DNA of 64,000 nucleotides, from the IMG/VR virus record IMGVR_UViG_3300046507_000667, positions 62,001 to 126,000 of that record; one strand, 5' to 3'. Of the stretch, positions 32,538 to 40,167 are shown piece by piece. Origin of the DNA: a virus. Below the pieces are notes generated by a model, which saw only the letters and a program-made list of their open reading frames with translations, was not told the origin of the DNA and did not search any database. A program made the translations under genes and the position numbers. Position 1 is the stretch's first letter; every line of letters starts with the position of its first letter.

Positions 32538-34052
32538 TTACTCATCTTCTTCTTCGACATTTGTCTCAGGAGGATTCAATGTTACTTTGTGAATTTCAGT
32601 ACAAATATCTTCGACAGTTCGAGTCTCATTGTAAAGACTCTTTTTACACTTCTTAAGTGTACCATCACATAATTGCATAAATATACTCTTCTTATTAGGC
32701 TCATCACGAATACGTCCCATGATTTGCTTAATATGTGATTCAGAAGTAATTGGATAGATATTGATAATTACTTCTAAGTCTTTGATGTTGATAATACCAG
32801 CAAAACTTTTATCAGTACTTACAATAAGTTGAGCATCAGTTTCTTTCCAACGTTCATCAATATCTTCAATATCACTATTGAATAAGCCAACTGTCCTCTT
32901 AGGATACTTTTCTTTTAAGTAACTATAGATAATGTCATTGTCTTCTTTAGTTCTACCAAGAATAGCAATCTTATTGGTAGGCTTAGATAGCATCTTAGTA
33001 GCTTGATTGACACATTTCCTAATAACTGTATCTAAGAAGAAATCCCTATAAGGTAATTCTTTATTAGGATTAAAAATGATTTTCTTACCATAGTTGATAT
33101 AGTCAAAACCATTTGGTTTAGCTAAACCTTTAGTATGCCCCTTTGGTGCATTTGAATGATATGTAAGTGCCCAGAAATCAAACCTCTGCTTTGCACCTTC
33201 ATCATAAATACACTCTTCAGAAGGCATTAATGATTCTAATAACTTAGTCTCCTTATACATCTTTCGAGTAGGAGTTGCTGTTAGATATAAAGTATTCTTG
33301 GATGAAACCATCATCTCAAGATAGAAAAGTACAATGATATTTAAGTGAACTTCATCGTGCACCATAAGACCCGGTTGAAGTTCATCAAAAAAGTTTTGCA
33401 TTAGATCAAATTGTCGATCAATAATAAGACTACTAAAAGTCTTAGATGATGCTAAGACTAATTTGTACTTTTCTTTATTCTTTAAAAGCTTAGCTAATGA
33501 ATCTCTACCAGCAAGAGTAAAGATTTCTGTAGGTTTGATATCAGTAAATTTCTCTGCTTCTTGTTTCCAAGTAAGAATAGCTTTATCATCTGGACAGTTG
33601 ATGAATGCTAAAGTTTTCTTAATTGAAATGTATTTTAGAGTTAAGAAAGTTTTACCAGTACCAGTACTAGCAAATAATGCCCTTCTAGCTAACTTAGCAA
33701 GCTTACTATAATTTCCTCTGCCTAAAAGAAAATCAAGCATTTCTGCTTGTAACTCACTTCTTGGCTCAGCTTCTACATTGACATCTCTAGATGATGCAGG
33801 AATGTAGTATGAATCTTTGATTTGTTCCGAGGTATCAGCAATATCTTCTAGAATATCTCGTTTAAAGCGTCGTGGTACTGCAATGGCAGGTTCTCCATTA
33901 TACATTACTTCAAATGCAGCTACCCATTCAGATAGCCTCTCGAAGTACATACCTGTCTTTACAATAGTTACCCAACGCAGAAACTTTTGAAAAGCATCAT
34001 CATCTCTGAATTCTGTTATCAAAAGCCTCTTAGGTTGTAAGATAATAGCCAT
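32538..34052 (-). CDS. SF2 DNA/RNA helicase (UvsW-like), 504 aa
   Basis: Superfamily 2 motifs are in order: motif I ASTGTGKT at about residue 128, motif II DEVH at about 233, motif III TATPT at about 258, and motif VI QIMGRIRDEP at about 447. A 100-residue N-terminal extension precedes the helicase core. The pattern resembles phage helicases such as T4 UvsW, which remodel branched DNA and R-loops. Start chosen at an ATG with a weak site. It is followed by the terminator at 32501-32535. Specific function is inferred from family. Confidence 0.85.
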   Translation of the reverse strand: MAIILQPKRLLITEFRDDDAFQKFLRWVTIVKTGMYFERLSEWVAAFEVMYNGEPAIAVPRRFKRDILEDIADTSEQIKDSYYIPASSRDVNVEAEPRSELQAEMLDFLLGRGNYSKLAKLARRALFASTGTGKTFLTLKYISIKKTLAFINCPDDKAILTWKQEAEKFTDIKPTEIFTLAGRDSLAKLLKNKEKYKLVLASSKTFSSLIIDRQFDLMQNFFDELQPGLMVHDEVHLNIIVLFYLEMMVSSKNTLYLTATPTRKMYKETKLLESLMPSEECIYDEGAKQRFDFWALTYHSNAPKGHTKGLAKPNGFDYINYGKKIIFNPNKELPYRDFFLDTVIRKCVNQATKMLSKPTNKIAILGRTKEDNDIIYSYLKEKYPKRTVGLFNSDIEDIDERWKETDAQLIVSTDKSFAGIINIKDLEVIINIYPITSESHIKQIMGRIRDEPNKKSIFMQLCDGTLKKCKKSLYNETRTVEDICTEIHKVTLNPPETNVEEEDE

Positions 34053-34139
34053 GATTTTTCTTCACAATAAGGTGAACAGTATAACTTATTGTTATATTTT
34101 CATGGAATTTTACAAAAAATAAAGGAAGTATAAAGAAGT

Positions 34140-34165
34140 CCCTTACTACCCGGAGGTAGTAAGGG
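34140..34165 (-). terminator. intrinsic terminator after the dCMP deaminase
   Basis: CCCTTACTACC pairs with GGTAGTAAGGG across CGGA; minus-strand tail ACTTCTTTATAC. Confidence 0.8.
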
Positions 34166-34189
34166 ATTTAGCTTATAAACGTTTATATG

Positions 34190-34732
34190 CTATTGATATT
34201 CGTCCTCTTCCATTTCTTCTGGAGAGAGAACTTCATCAATACTTCCATCATTGTCCCAACGCCGAACTCTATCATCGATAGAACGTCTAACATTTAGGAC
34301 TTGCATTACCTTTACTCCATGCTTATCTAGCCATAGAGCACCTTCACCATCATCATGATTTTCTAGAAAGAAGACTTTTGAAATTCCTGCTTCCAGAATC
34401 CTAGCTGCGCATCTAAGACATGGGCACAATGTGACGAATAGGTAATTACCTTCGCATAGCTTATGACCTGCTTTAATGATTGCTCGTTCTTCAGCATGAA
34501 GTAGAGTAACATCAGACTTACCGGTCCTTGGATCGACACAGTCATGATATGTATCTACTCCAAGTGGTTTTGCATTAAAACCAGTACTGATAATTTCATA
34601 TTTAGTATCAGTAATAATGCAACCTACTTGCTTACGAAGATCTGGAGAACGATGAGCTTCTATAAGAGCTTGCTCAAAAATCCGCTTATAATGGCCATGC
34701 GGACCTTGGTAAAAAGTCTTTGATTTTGCCAT
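34190..34732 (-). CDS. deoxycytidylate deaminase, 180 aa
   Basis: Zinc-binding signature HAEERAI with the catalytic Glu, and CPCLRCAARIL with the two Cys ligands, show the cytidine/dCMP deaminase family. Length 180 aa and the early GFNAKPLGVDTYHDC motif fit the dCMP deaminases of T4-like phages, which feed dUMP to thymidylate synthesis. The C-terminus is an acidic extension. Its neighbours are the polymerase beta' piece and the helicase. Zinc and catalytic residues are all present, so activity is likely. Confidence 0.92.
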   Translation of the reverse strand: MAKSKTFYQGPHGHYKRIFEQALIEAHRSPDLRKQVGCIITDTKYEIISTGFNAKPLGVDTYHDCVDPRTGKSDVTLLHAEERAIIKAGHKLCEGNYLFVTLCPCLRCAARILEAGISKVFFLENHDDGEGALWLDKHGVKVMQVLNVRRSIDDRVRRWDNDGSIDEVLSPEEMEEDEYQ

Positions 34733-34765
34733 AATTCCCTATTCTTATTAATAGGAAAAGACTAT

Positions 34766-36571
34766 TTAGAAAATACCATCAATAATCGATTCCTCTGTCT
34801 TATCAAACAGGTTAGTTTCTAGAAGCTGGCGGAGTCGTTCGAATGCCAATGATACAGCAACCGAATTAGAATTGATAATTGCATTGGTTAGCTTAAGGAA
34901 ATAAGGACGAGTTCCTTGAGCATGACGTCGTTGAATATTTTCAGGATCACGAGCCAGTTCCCGTACAATCATTTCTACACCGACAGATGAGGAGCGGATG
35001 TTTGACTTGTTAAGCAAGTCGATGATATCTGCTACTAATTCATCTGTTGATTCACGCTTATTCAATTCTTCTTCAGATTCGAGCAGCTTTAGCAGTTTCT
35101 TGAGTGGTGCCGAGATTTCATTATTCTCGATCGACATACGGAATACTTCTTCTCCTTTTCGAATGTCAACACGGTTTTCTTCATCAAGGCGATTTTCAAT
35201 ATTGTCAGCAAAGAGTTCGATGTCTTCAATACTGAATTCATATGCTTCTTCTTCAGAATGTACAGTTAGCTTACCAACTGTCTTTGTATTAGATTCTTCA
35301 TCTGTTACAAATTCATCGATAGAGATAGTGAATCCATCTTTAGCAATCAAGGAATTCTTATCAATATCAAAGAAGTCTTCCATACCTACTGGAAGTTCAA
35401 TCTTATCAGTCTTAACTGCAAGCAAATGCTTAGATGATAATAGCATCTGAGTAATCTGTTCAGTCAAGAGCAGAACTGCAGCCATACCAATATGATAATC
35501 ATTCATATCAGCTAGACCACCATAACATGCTTTACAAATCTTATTGCCTGTGAGACTACAGCCAATTGGACCACGCATGTGGATGGTTTTGCCGATTAGA
35601 TAATTGCCATCTGGACCTGAGTCACTGAATCCTTCATCGCCTTCTTCAAAATAGAATCGATGTAGGACTCGCTTTGCAATATCTTTATCTTTGATTTCTA
35701 GACTTGTATATTCTTCAGAGCCACAGTCTTCTTCATCACGAGCAAGTGTTGTATTAATCAATAGCAATGCTAATTTCCGTGACAGATAACCTGCACTACG
35801 AACTTGAGTTGCATTGATAATTAATGCTTTACGTGCGCCCAGAGCATTTGTAAAGTAGTCTGTAGAATTACGAAGACCACGATAGAATGATGTATTAATA
35901 GGCTTCTCAATAATCCGACCATATAGATCTGGCTTAAGAGAAATATTTACGAACACTTGCTGGAATTGCTTCAAAGATACTGAACTTAAAAGATTCTTAT
36001 AGCATGTATCTGATGCTTTCAAGATCTCAATGAGTTTCTTAGCCTGCTCTTCAACTGTACGTTCAATTTCAGAAAACTGTGAATTCTCATTGGATTCAAA
36101 TTCTAATAGCTTCTTGACTTCTGGATAATCTTTTGCAAGATGCACCATGTCATAAATATTAATTGAATTACCCTTTAAGTAATTAATTTGCCAAGCATAT
36201 CGTGCCAATTCTTTAGCAGTATTTGCCATAGCGTCAGTGAGACTAATACGATCTTCGCCATCATATGTAATGATAGACTCATTAAAATACTTCAAAATCG
36301 TACCATTTACATCACCTGTGACATTAACGAAATCATCGAATGTCAACTTACGCTTAAATGAGAATCTTGTACGAATTAGCAGTAATGATAAGATCAAATC
36401 ATTGACCTTAATCTCTTTTGTCTTCTTTCCTAGTTGTAGAGTTACTACTTCGTCTTTATAGGCGAAATCACCTTTGATTAAATCAATAAGCCCGTCAATA
36501 AGTTTATTGACTTCCTCTGAGCTTTTATTATTAATATAATCTACATTAATAACTTCAGTAGTTTCTGACAT
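34766..36571 (-). CDS. RNA polymerase beta' subunit, C-terminal piece, 601 aa
   Basis: The segment YRGLRNSTDYFTNALGARKA followed by AGYLSRKLALLLINT matches the bridge helix/trigger loop region of bacterial beta' (SYFxSTHGARKGLADTALxTAxSGYLTRRLVD). The next block, MRGPIGCSLTG, ICKACYGG and NDYHIGMAA, matches the C-terminal zinc-like site and the following helix (CxKCYGxxLA...GEAVGIIAAQSIGEP). It is only the C-terminal part of beta'; the N-terminal part with the catalytic NADFDGD motif is not in this window. Splitting of beta' into two chains is known in phiKZ-type phages. It lies between the small basic 36578-36865 gene and the dCMP deaminase. Confidence 0.85.
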   Translation of the reverse strand: MSETTEVINVDYINNKSSEEVNKLIDGLIDLIKGDFAYKDEVVTLQLGKKTKEIKVNDLILSLLLIRTRFSFKRKLTFDDFVNVTGDVNGTILKYFNESIITYDGEDRISLTDAMANTAKELARYAWQINYLKGNSINIYDMVHLAKDYPEVKKLLEFESNENSQFSEIERTVEEQAKKLIEILKASDTCYKNLLSSVSLKQFQQVFVNISLKPDLYGRIIEKPINTSFYRGLRNSTDYFTNALGARKALIINATQVRSAGYLSRKLALLLINTTLARDEEDCGSEEYTSLEIKDKDIAKRVLHRFYFEEGDEGFSDSGPDGNYLIGKTIHMRGPIGCSLTGNKICKACYGGLADMNDYHIGMAAVLLLTEQITQMLLSSKHLLAVKTDKIELPVGMEDFFDIDKNSLIAKDGFTISIDEFVTDEESNTKTVGKLTVHSEEEAYEFSIEDIELFADNIENRLDEENRVDIRKGEEVFRMSIENNEISAPLKKLLKLLESEEELNKRESTDELVADIIDLLNKSNIRSSSVGVEMIVRELARDPENIQRRHAQGTRPYFLKLTNAIINSNSVAVSLAFERLRQLLETNLFDKTEESIIDGIF

Positions 36572-36577
36572 GTATCA

Positions 36578-36865
36578 TTATTTTAAGAAACTGGCAAGTT
36601 TACCAGTGAAATCAGGAAACGCAATTCCAATCTTATTCTTTCTATCATTGGTAGAAGTTGAATTAGAATTGTTCGAATGGACATTGATTACAACTGACTG
36701 TGCAGTGATAGATGGAAGCTGACTCAATACATCAGAGACATTAACCACCGACTTCGATGCACTATTCTTAGGTTTATTTTTTGTCTTGCTTGAATCGCTC
36801 TTTTGACGGTTCATAGACTTTTTTTGCTTTCCTTTAGTGTTTACATAACTACCGACATTACTCAT
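36578..36865 (-). CDS. basic Ser/Asn/Lys-rich protein, 95 aa
   Basis: A 95-codon gene, 6 nt from the beta' gene, so probably coupled. The N-terminal half is strongly basic and Ser/Lys-rich (NRQKSDSSKTKNKPKNS), the second half is Ser/Val/Asn-rich with a Phe-Pro-Asp motif near the end. It looks disordered with nucleic-acid affinity. It could be a small partner of the polymerase, by neighbourhood only. Confidence 0.7.
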   Translation of the reverse strand: MSNVGSYVNTKGKQKKSMNRQKSDSSKTKNKPKNSASKSVVNVSDVLSQLPSITAQSVVINVHSNNSNSTSTNDRKNKIGIAFPDFTGKLASFLK

Positions 36866-37185
36866 TTTATACGCCCTTTATAATAAGTCTAAGAGGGACG
36901 AATAAAACCTGATCAATCTAAGAATTTTATTTTACGAACTGTTTCATGTCTATGAATTTAAGTATGTTTCTTATTGAGAAACAGGGACTAAATTGATTCC
37001 AACCGGTACCAACCTCAGATTGCCTTATTATTAATATTCCGGCGCGCTTATGGTTTACAGGCGCATTTGAAAAGCTAAAATTACATCAGATTTCAAGTTA
37101 ATTCGCTATTTTTATTTATATTCAATCAGATACTACTAAATAACAAATAGTGATTATTTTGAAAAATAAAACTTTGGGTAAAACC
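36866..37185. other. non-coding stretch
   Basis: I see no convincing gene here on either strand. It holds a hairpin GTTTCT/AGAAAC at 36967-36983 and a GC-rich patch GGCGCGC...GGCGC (37042-37064), unusual for this AT-rich DNA. It must contain the promoter of 36578-36865, though no early-type motif is visible. A small RNA is possible. Confidence 0.4.
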
Positions 37186-37215
37186 CCCTATACCACCGGG
37201 AAGGTAGTATAGGGG
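37186..37215 (-). terminator. intrinsic terminator of the H1/HU-like fusion gene
   Basis: CCCCTATACCACC pairs with GGTAGTATAGGGG; the minus-strand tail is GTTTTACCC. Confidence 0.8.
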
Positions 37216-37239
37216 TTACAGTTTTAAAGCTTTACTGAT

Positions 37240-38166
37240 TTACTTCTTGCCTTTCGCTGCAGGAGTGAAAGTTTGTTGACCTTCTTCATCGGTTGACCAA
37301 GTACCGGCAACAAAGTTACCCTTGGCGTCGAGATTACCTTCAACGAATTCACCATCATCGTTCACTTGACCCTTAACGCTTACCTTACCAATAGCAATGC
37401 TTGCCTTGATAGCGATATGCTCATGGACGAATGTAGCGAGTGGGTTTGCTTCAACTTCCAGACCACCTGTACCAGCATAGATACGGCTTTGAACTGGTGA
37501 GCGACGGAACTTAACACCGAATAGATTGACGCTATACTTCGGGAAGATTTCTTCAGCGAAGAATGCTTCAAACTTTTCAAGAGTACGACGTGCATCAGCG
37601 ATCGTAACGCCTTCCTTCTCTGCAAACATACGGAGGAAATCATCGCGTGGAATGATCGAACCTTCGTTTGGCAGTTCCTTGGGTTGACGTGGTTGACGAG
37701 CAGCACCGAAAAGTGTCTTAGCCTTAGCACCACCTTCTTCAGCAGCAGCTGCCTTAGCAACTGGCTTCTTGGTAGCAACTGGACCTGCCTTCTTGACAGC
37801 TACAGGAGCCTTCTTAGCAACGACAGTCTTCTTTGCAGCAGGTGCAGGAGCAGCTTCTTCTTCAGCAACTTCTTCTTCACCCTGATCTTCTTCACCAGCA
37901 ACTTCTTCACCAGCGGTATCTTCTTCGCCAGTTACTTCTTCTTCACCTTGCTCTTCGTCAGCAGCGGCTTCTTGTTCTTCTTCGCTTGGCTCTTCAACAA
38001 CAGGAGCAGCCTTCTTTACAATAGCCTTCTTACCAGGAAGAGTCTTCTTTGCAGCAGGAGCAGCAGCGGCTTCTTCTTCGTCTTGCGCTTCTACTTCATT
38101 AGCTTCAACTTGTGCCTTAACGGGAGCCTTTGCAACGATCTTCTTCTTGAGTTGTGGTAGTGCCAT
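37240..38166 (-). CDS. H1-like/HU-like fusion protein, 308 aa
   Basis: Residues 1-160 are alternating Lys/Ala and Glu/Ala blocks (KKTVVAKKAPVAVKKAG; EEEQEAAADEEQGEEE), like a bacterial H1 tail fused to an acidic tail. Residues about 170-235 resemble a HU/IHF domain (RDDFLRMFAEKEGVTIADAR; FEAFFAEEIFPKYSVNLFGVKF) but the RNPxTG motif at the arm is absent. The C-terminus is a small beta-like segment. It probably binds DNA or a phage chromatin component. It is a larger partner of the 26273 HU-like gene. TTTATAAATT and an early-type motif lie upstream. Confidence 0.82.
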   Translation of the reverse strand: MALPQLKKKIVAKAPVKAQVEANEVEAQDEEEAAAAPAAKKTLPGKKAIVKKAAPVVEEPSEEEQEAAADEEQGEEEVTGEEDTAGEEVAGEEDQGEEEVAEEEAAPAPAAKKTVVAKKAPVAVKKAGPVATKKPVAKAAAAEEGGAKAKTLFGAARQPRQPKELPNEGSIIPRDDFLRMFAEKEGVTIADARRTLEKFEAFFAEEIFPKYSVNLFGVKFRRSPVQSRIYAGTGGLEVEANPLATFVHEHIAIKASIAIGKVSVKGQVNDDGEFVEGNLDAKGNFVAGTWSTDEEGQQTFTPAAKGKK

Positions 38167-38198
38167 GATGATGTATTCCTAAGTTGTGTTAAAATAAA

Positions 38199-38207
38199 AT
38201 TTATAAA
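38199..38207 (-). promoter_or_regulatory. possible late promoter before the H1/HU-like gene
   Basis: Minus strand TTATAAATT, 33 nt upstream of the ATG. Weak. Confidence 0.35.
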
Positions 38208-38282
38208 GTTTTCAAACTTACTACGAGATGGAAATTGCAAGAATTTATAGATTTTATTAAAATTCTTTCTTCTCTCCATTAA

Positions 38283-38293
38283 AATAATATATC
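38283..38293 (-). promoter_or_regulatory. early-type promoter motif
   Basis: Minus strand GATATATTATT, 117 nt upstream of the H1/HU-like gene, so this gene may have both early and late transcripts. Confidence 0.6.
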
Positions 38294-38379
38294 TCTATTT
38301 TAGTCTTTAAATTTTTGACCTCATATGACCTCAAGTATCTTATTGTTGAACATCTACCAAATTTACATAAGGTAAGGAT

Positions 38380-39441
38380 TTACTTTACGTAAAGGCTCAA
38401 AACGATTTTCTCAAGGATCTCGACGAAGACATTATCAAATGCCTTTCCTCGATGATCATTGTTCACCTTTGTCGCAGGATCCAGTGAATCCAGTGGCTCT
38501 TCAAATCCATTCGGAATGAAGATTGGATTATATCCAAGTGGTGTCTGATAATGATTCAATAGATGTGCTAGGAAGTTAGAATATCCAATCTTTCCATAGC
38601 GATAATCTGTATAAAGTCCCAACCAAATCTTTCCAGCAAATACTCCAGTATGATTACTAATTTCACTCTGGAACATAGAAGCTGATGCAGTTGTGCTTAG
38701 AAAAGCTGGTACATATCTAGGAGGTTTCTGTCCACTCTTAATATATTTATGGAACAGATTGTCTAGAAGCACAATATTATTTAGCGTACCCACATGAAGC
38801 TTCAAAGCTGCAGAACCCATTGCATCTTCAATACGCTTCAGAGTAGCTTTATTCTTATCTAGACGACTATAACGAGCAGATACTACTCCGGGATCACCAT
38901 TAAGAGAAGGTACAATCAAACCAGAGTCTTCTGAAATTACTACTCGGAAAGAATCATTGTCTTCCCTTTGTGAATGAATAAATGCATCATTCTCAATACT
39001 CTTAGTACAAGCATTTTCAATAAAGCTGTACTCATTCTCAGGTGTATCTAGTAGATTAAAAATTCCCATATCTTCTAAAGAAGTAAAATGGAAGATTCTT
39101 TCAATCAAGCGATACAGCTTATTCTCTTCTAAATACTCTACAAATTCCTTATTCTTTCCAGGATTTGTAGAAGCAAATGTCATCTTAATCCTACCTGCAG
39201 GATTAACTACATTACGGATATTCAATACTTCCATATGTGTAGCTAATTGATAACTATCAAGCTTACTTAGTTCTTTAATAAGCTCATTAGCTCGATTAGT
39301 TATGCTAGATAGTCTTACTGCTAGATTGGTATGATGATGCTGATGATTATTCTGCATGAAATCATAGATATCACCATTACTTACATATTCTCTAATAAGC
39401 TTAAGAAGATATTTCAAACGATATTGATTTTCTGAATCCAT
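38380..39441 (-). CDS. HAM1/RdgB-like inosine triphosphate pyrophosphatase, 353 aa
   Basis: The core carries the HAM1 signatures: FASTNPGKNKEF (normally ATxNxGKxxE) at about residue 83, EDSGLIVPSLNGDPGVVSA near 170-190, and GYNPIFIPNGFEE near 310. These bind the triphosphate and base of non-canonical purine nucleotides (ITP, XTP). An extra N-terminal part of about 80 residues is helical and unlike the bacterial enzyme. This would clean nucleotide pools or alter them in the infected cell. It has its own early-type promoter motif at 39514-39524. Family call is strong; substrate is inferred. Confidence 0.85.
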   Translation of the reverse strand: MDSENQYRLKYLLKLIREYVSNGDIYDFMQNNHQHHHTNLAVRLSSITNRANELIKELSKLDSYQLATHMEVLNIRNVVNPAGRIKMTFASTNPGKNKEFVEYLEENKLYRLIERIFHFTSLEDMGIFNLLDTPENEYSFIENACTKSIENDAFIHSQREDNDSFRVVISEDSGLIVPSLNGDPGVVSARYSRLDKNKATLKRIEDAMGSAALKLHVGTLNNIVLLDNLFHKYIKSGQKPPRYVPAFLSTTASASMFQSEISNHTGVFAGKIWLGLYTDYRYGKIGYSNFLAHLLNHYQTPLGYNPIFIPNGFEEPLDSLDPATKVNNDHRGKAFDNVFVEILEKIVLSLYVK

Positions 39442-39513
39442 ACCAATTCTTTATGGTTAGTCTAATGGAGAATTTTAACTGATTTCTACTTAATAGTATA
39501 CTTTCATCAAGAA

Positions 39514-39524
39514 AATAATATATA
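39514..39524 (-). promoter_or_regulatory. early-type promoter motif
   Basis: Minus strand TATATATTATT, 73 nt upstream of the HAM1-like gene. Confidence 0.7.
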
Positions 39525-39587
39525 CCTATCTTGAGAGTTAAATTTGGATATACCATCTTTCGACAGTATATCCAGTTTCAAAGTTCC

Positions 39588-39832
39588 ATATTTCGCTTTT
39601 ATATTAATATTTTAAGACTCGTTAGAGGATTAAAATATTAATATAAATTAATTAAATAATTTAATTTTTTAAAATATAAAGAATATTTATTAATTTTTAA
39701 AATTTTATAAATAGTTTAAATTTTTAATAAAGTATTAATTAAATATATTTAATATTGACGCTTAAGCGTCAATAATTTATTAATACTTAATCGGCTTCGC
39801 CGTTAAAATTATTAAATTATTTAAAATATCAA
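39588..39832. other. extremely AT-rich segment between diverging transcripts
   Basis: About 240 nt of almost pure A/T with long runs, including an exact 22-bp palindrome at 39753-39774 (left half TATTGACGCTT, right half AAGCGTCAATA) and a small GC hairpin CGGC-TTC-GCCG at 39792-39802. It lies where leftward transcription (to 38380) meets rightward transcription (from 40168). It is the best candidate in this window for a replication origin or a regulatory hub, but this is inference. Confidence 0.5.
39753..39774. repeat. 22-bp perfect palindrome in the AT-rich segment
   Basis: TATTGACGCTT and its exact reverse complement meet at the centre. A dyad of this size suggests a dimeric protein site or a cruciform. 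Confidence 0.75.
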
Positions 39833-40138
39833 TTAAACGCGCGAGGGCACAAAAAAGCCATGGATTTTCCATTCTGCTATTTTGGCCTCAAGGCGTAGTT
39901 CTCCCGGCTTCATTTCTGAAGAAACTGCATGGCATGTGCACGCATGGAAGTTCAATGAAGTACTGTGATCAGCAAATACCCCAAGGAGAATAATATCCAT
40001 CTGCAGATGGACAATCCTAACTGGTTGTTGGAAATTTGAATGAAGCATGATCTTTCCAGAAAGTCCTTTAGTTATATCCAATTTACTGATAGATACTGAT
40101 ACCTCTTTTTGAGGCAAAAATCCTATGATTTTTAACAA
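39833..40138 (-). CDS. possible small gene with TTG start, 101 aa
   Basis: An open frame of 101 codons, starting with TTG at 40138 and without a clear ribosome site. Its base composition is less AT-rich than the flanks and it ends right at the AT-rich segment. It overlaps the leader of the beta gene in antisense. It may be a real gene, but evidence is weak. Confidence 0.3.
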   Translation of the reverse strand: MLKIIGFLPQKEVSVSISKLDITKGLSGKIMLHSNFQQPVRIVHLQMDIILLGVFADHSTSLNFHACTCHAVSSEMKPGELRLEAKIAEWKIHGFFVPSRV

Positions 40139-40167
40139 ACTTTTAGAATCTTAAAGGAAGATATATC

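Noticed and set aside
34998-35450. 150-aa Ser-rich frame antisense to beta'
   Set aside because: Low-complexity shadow of the beta' gene.
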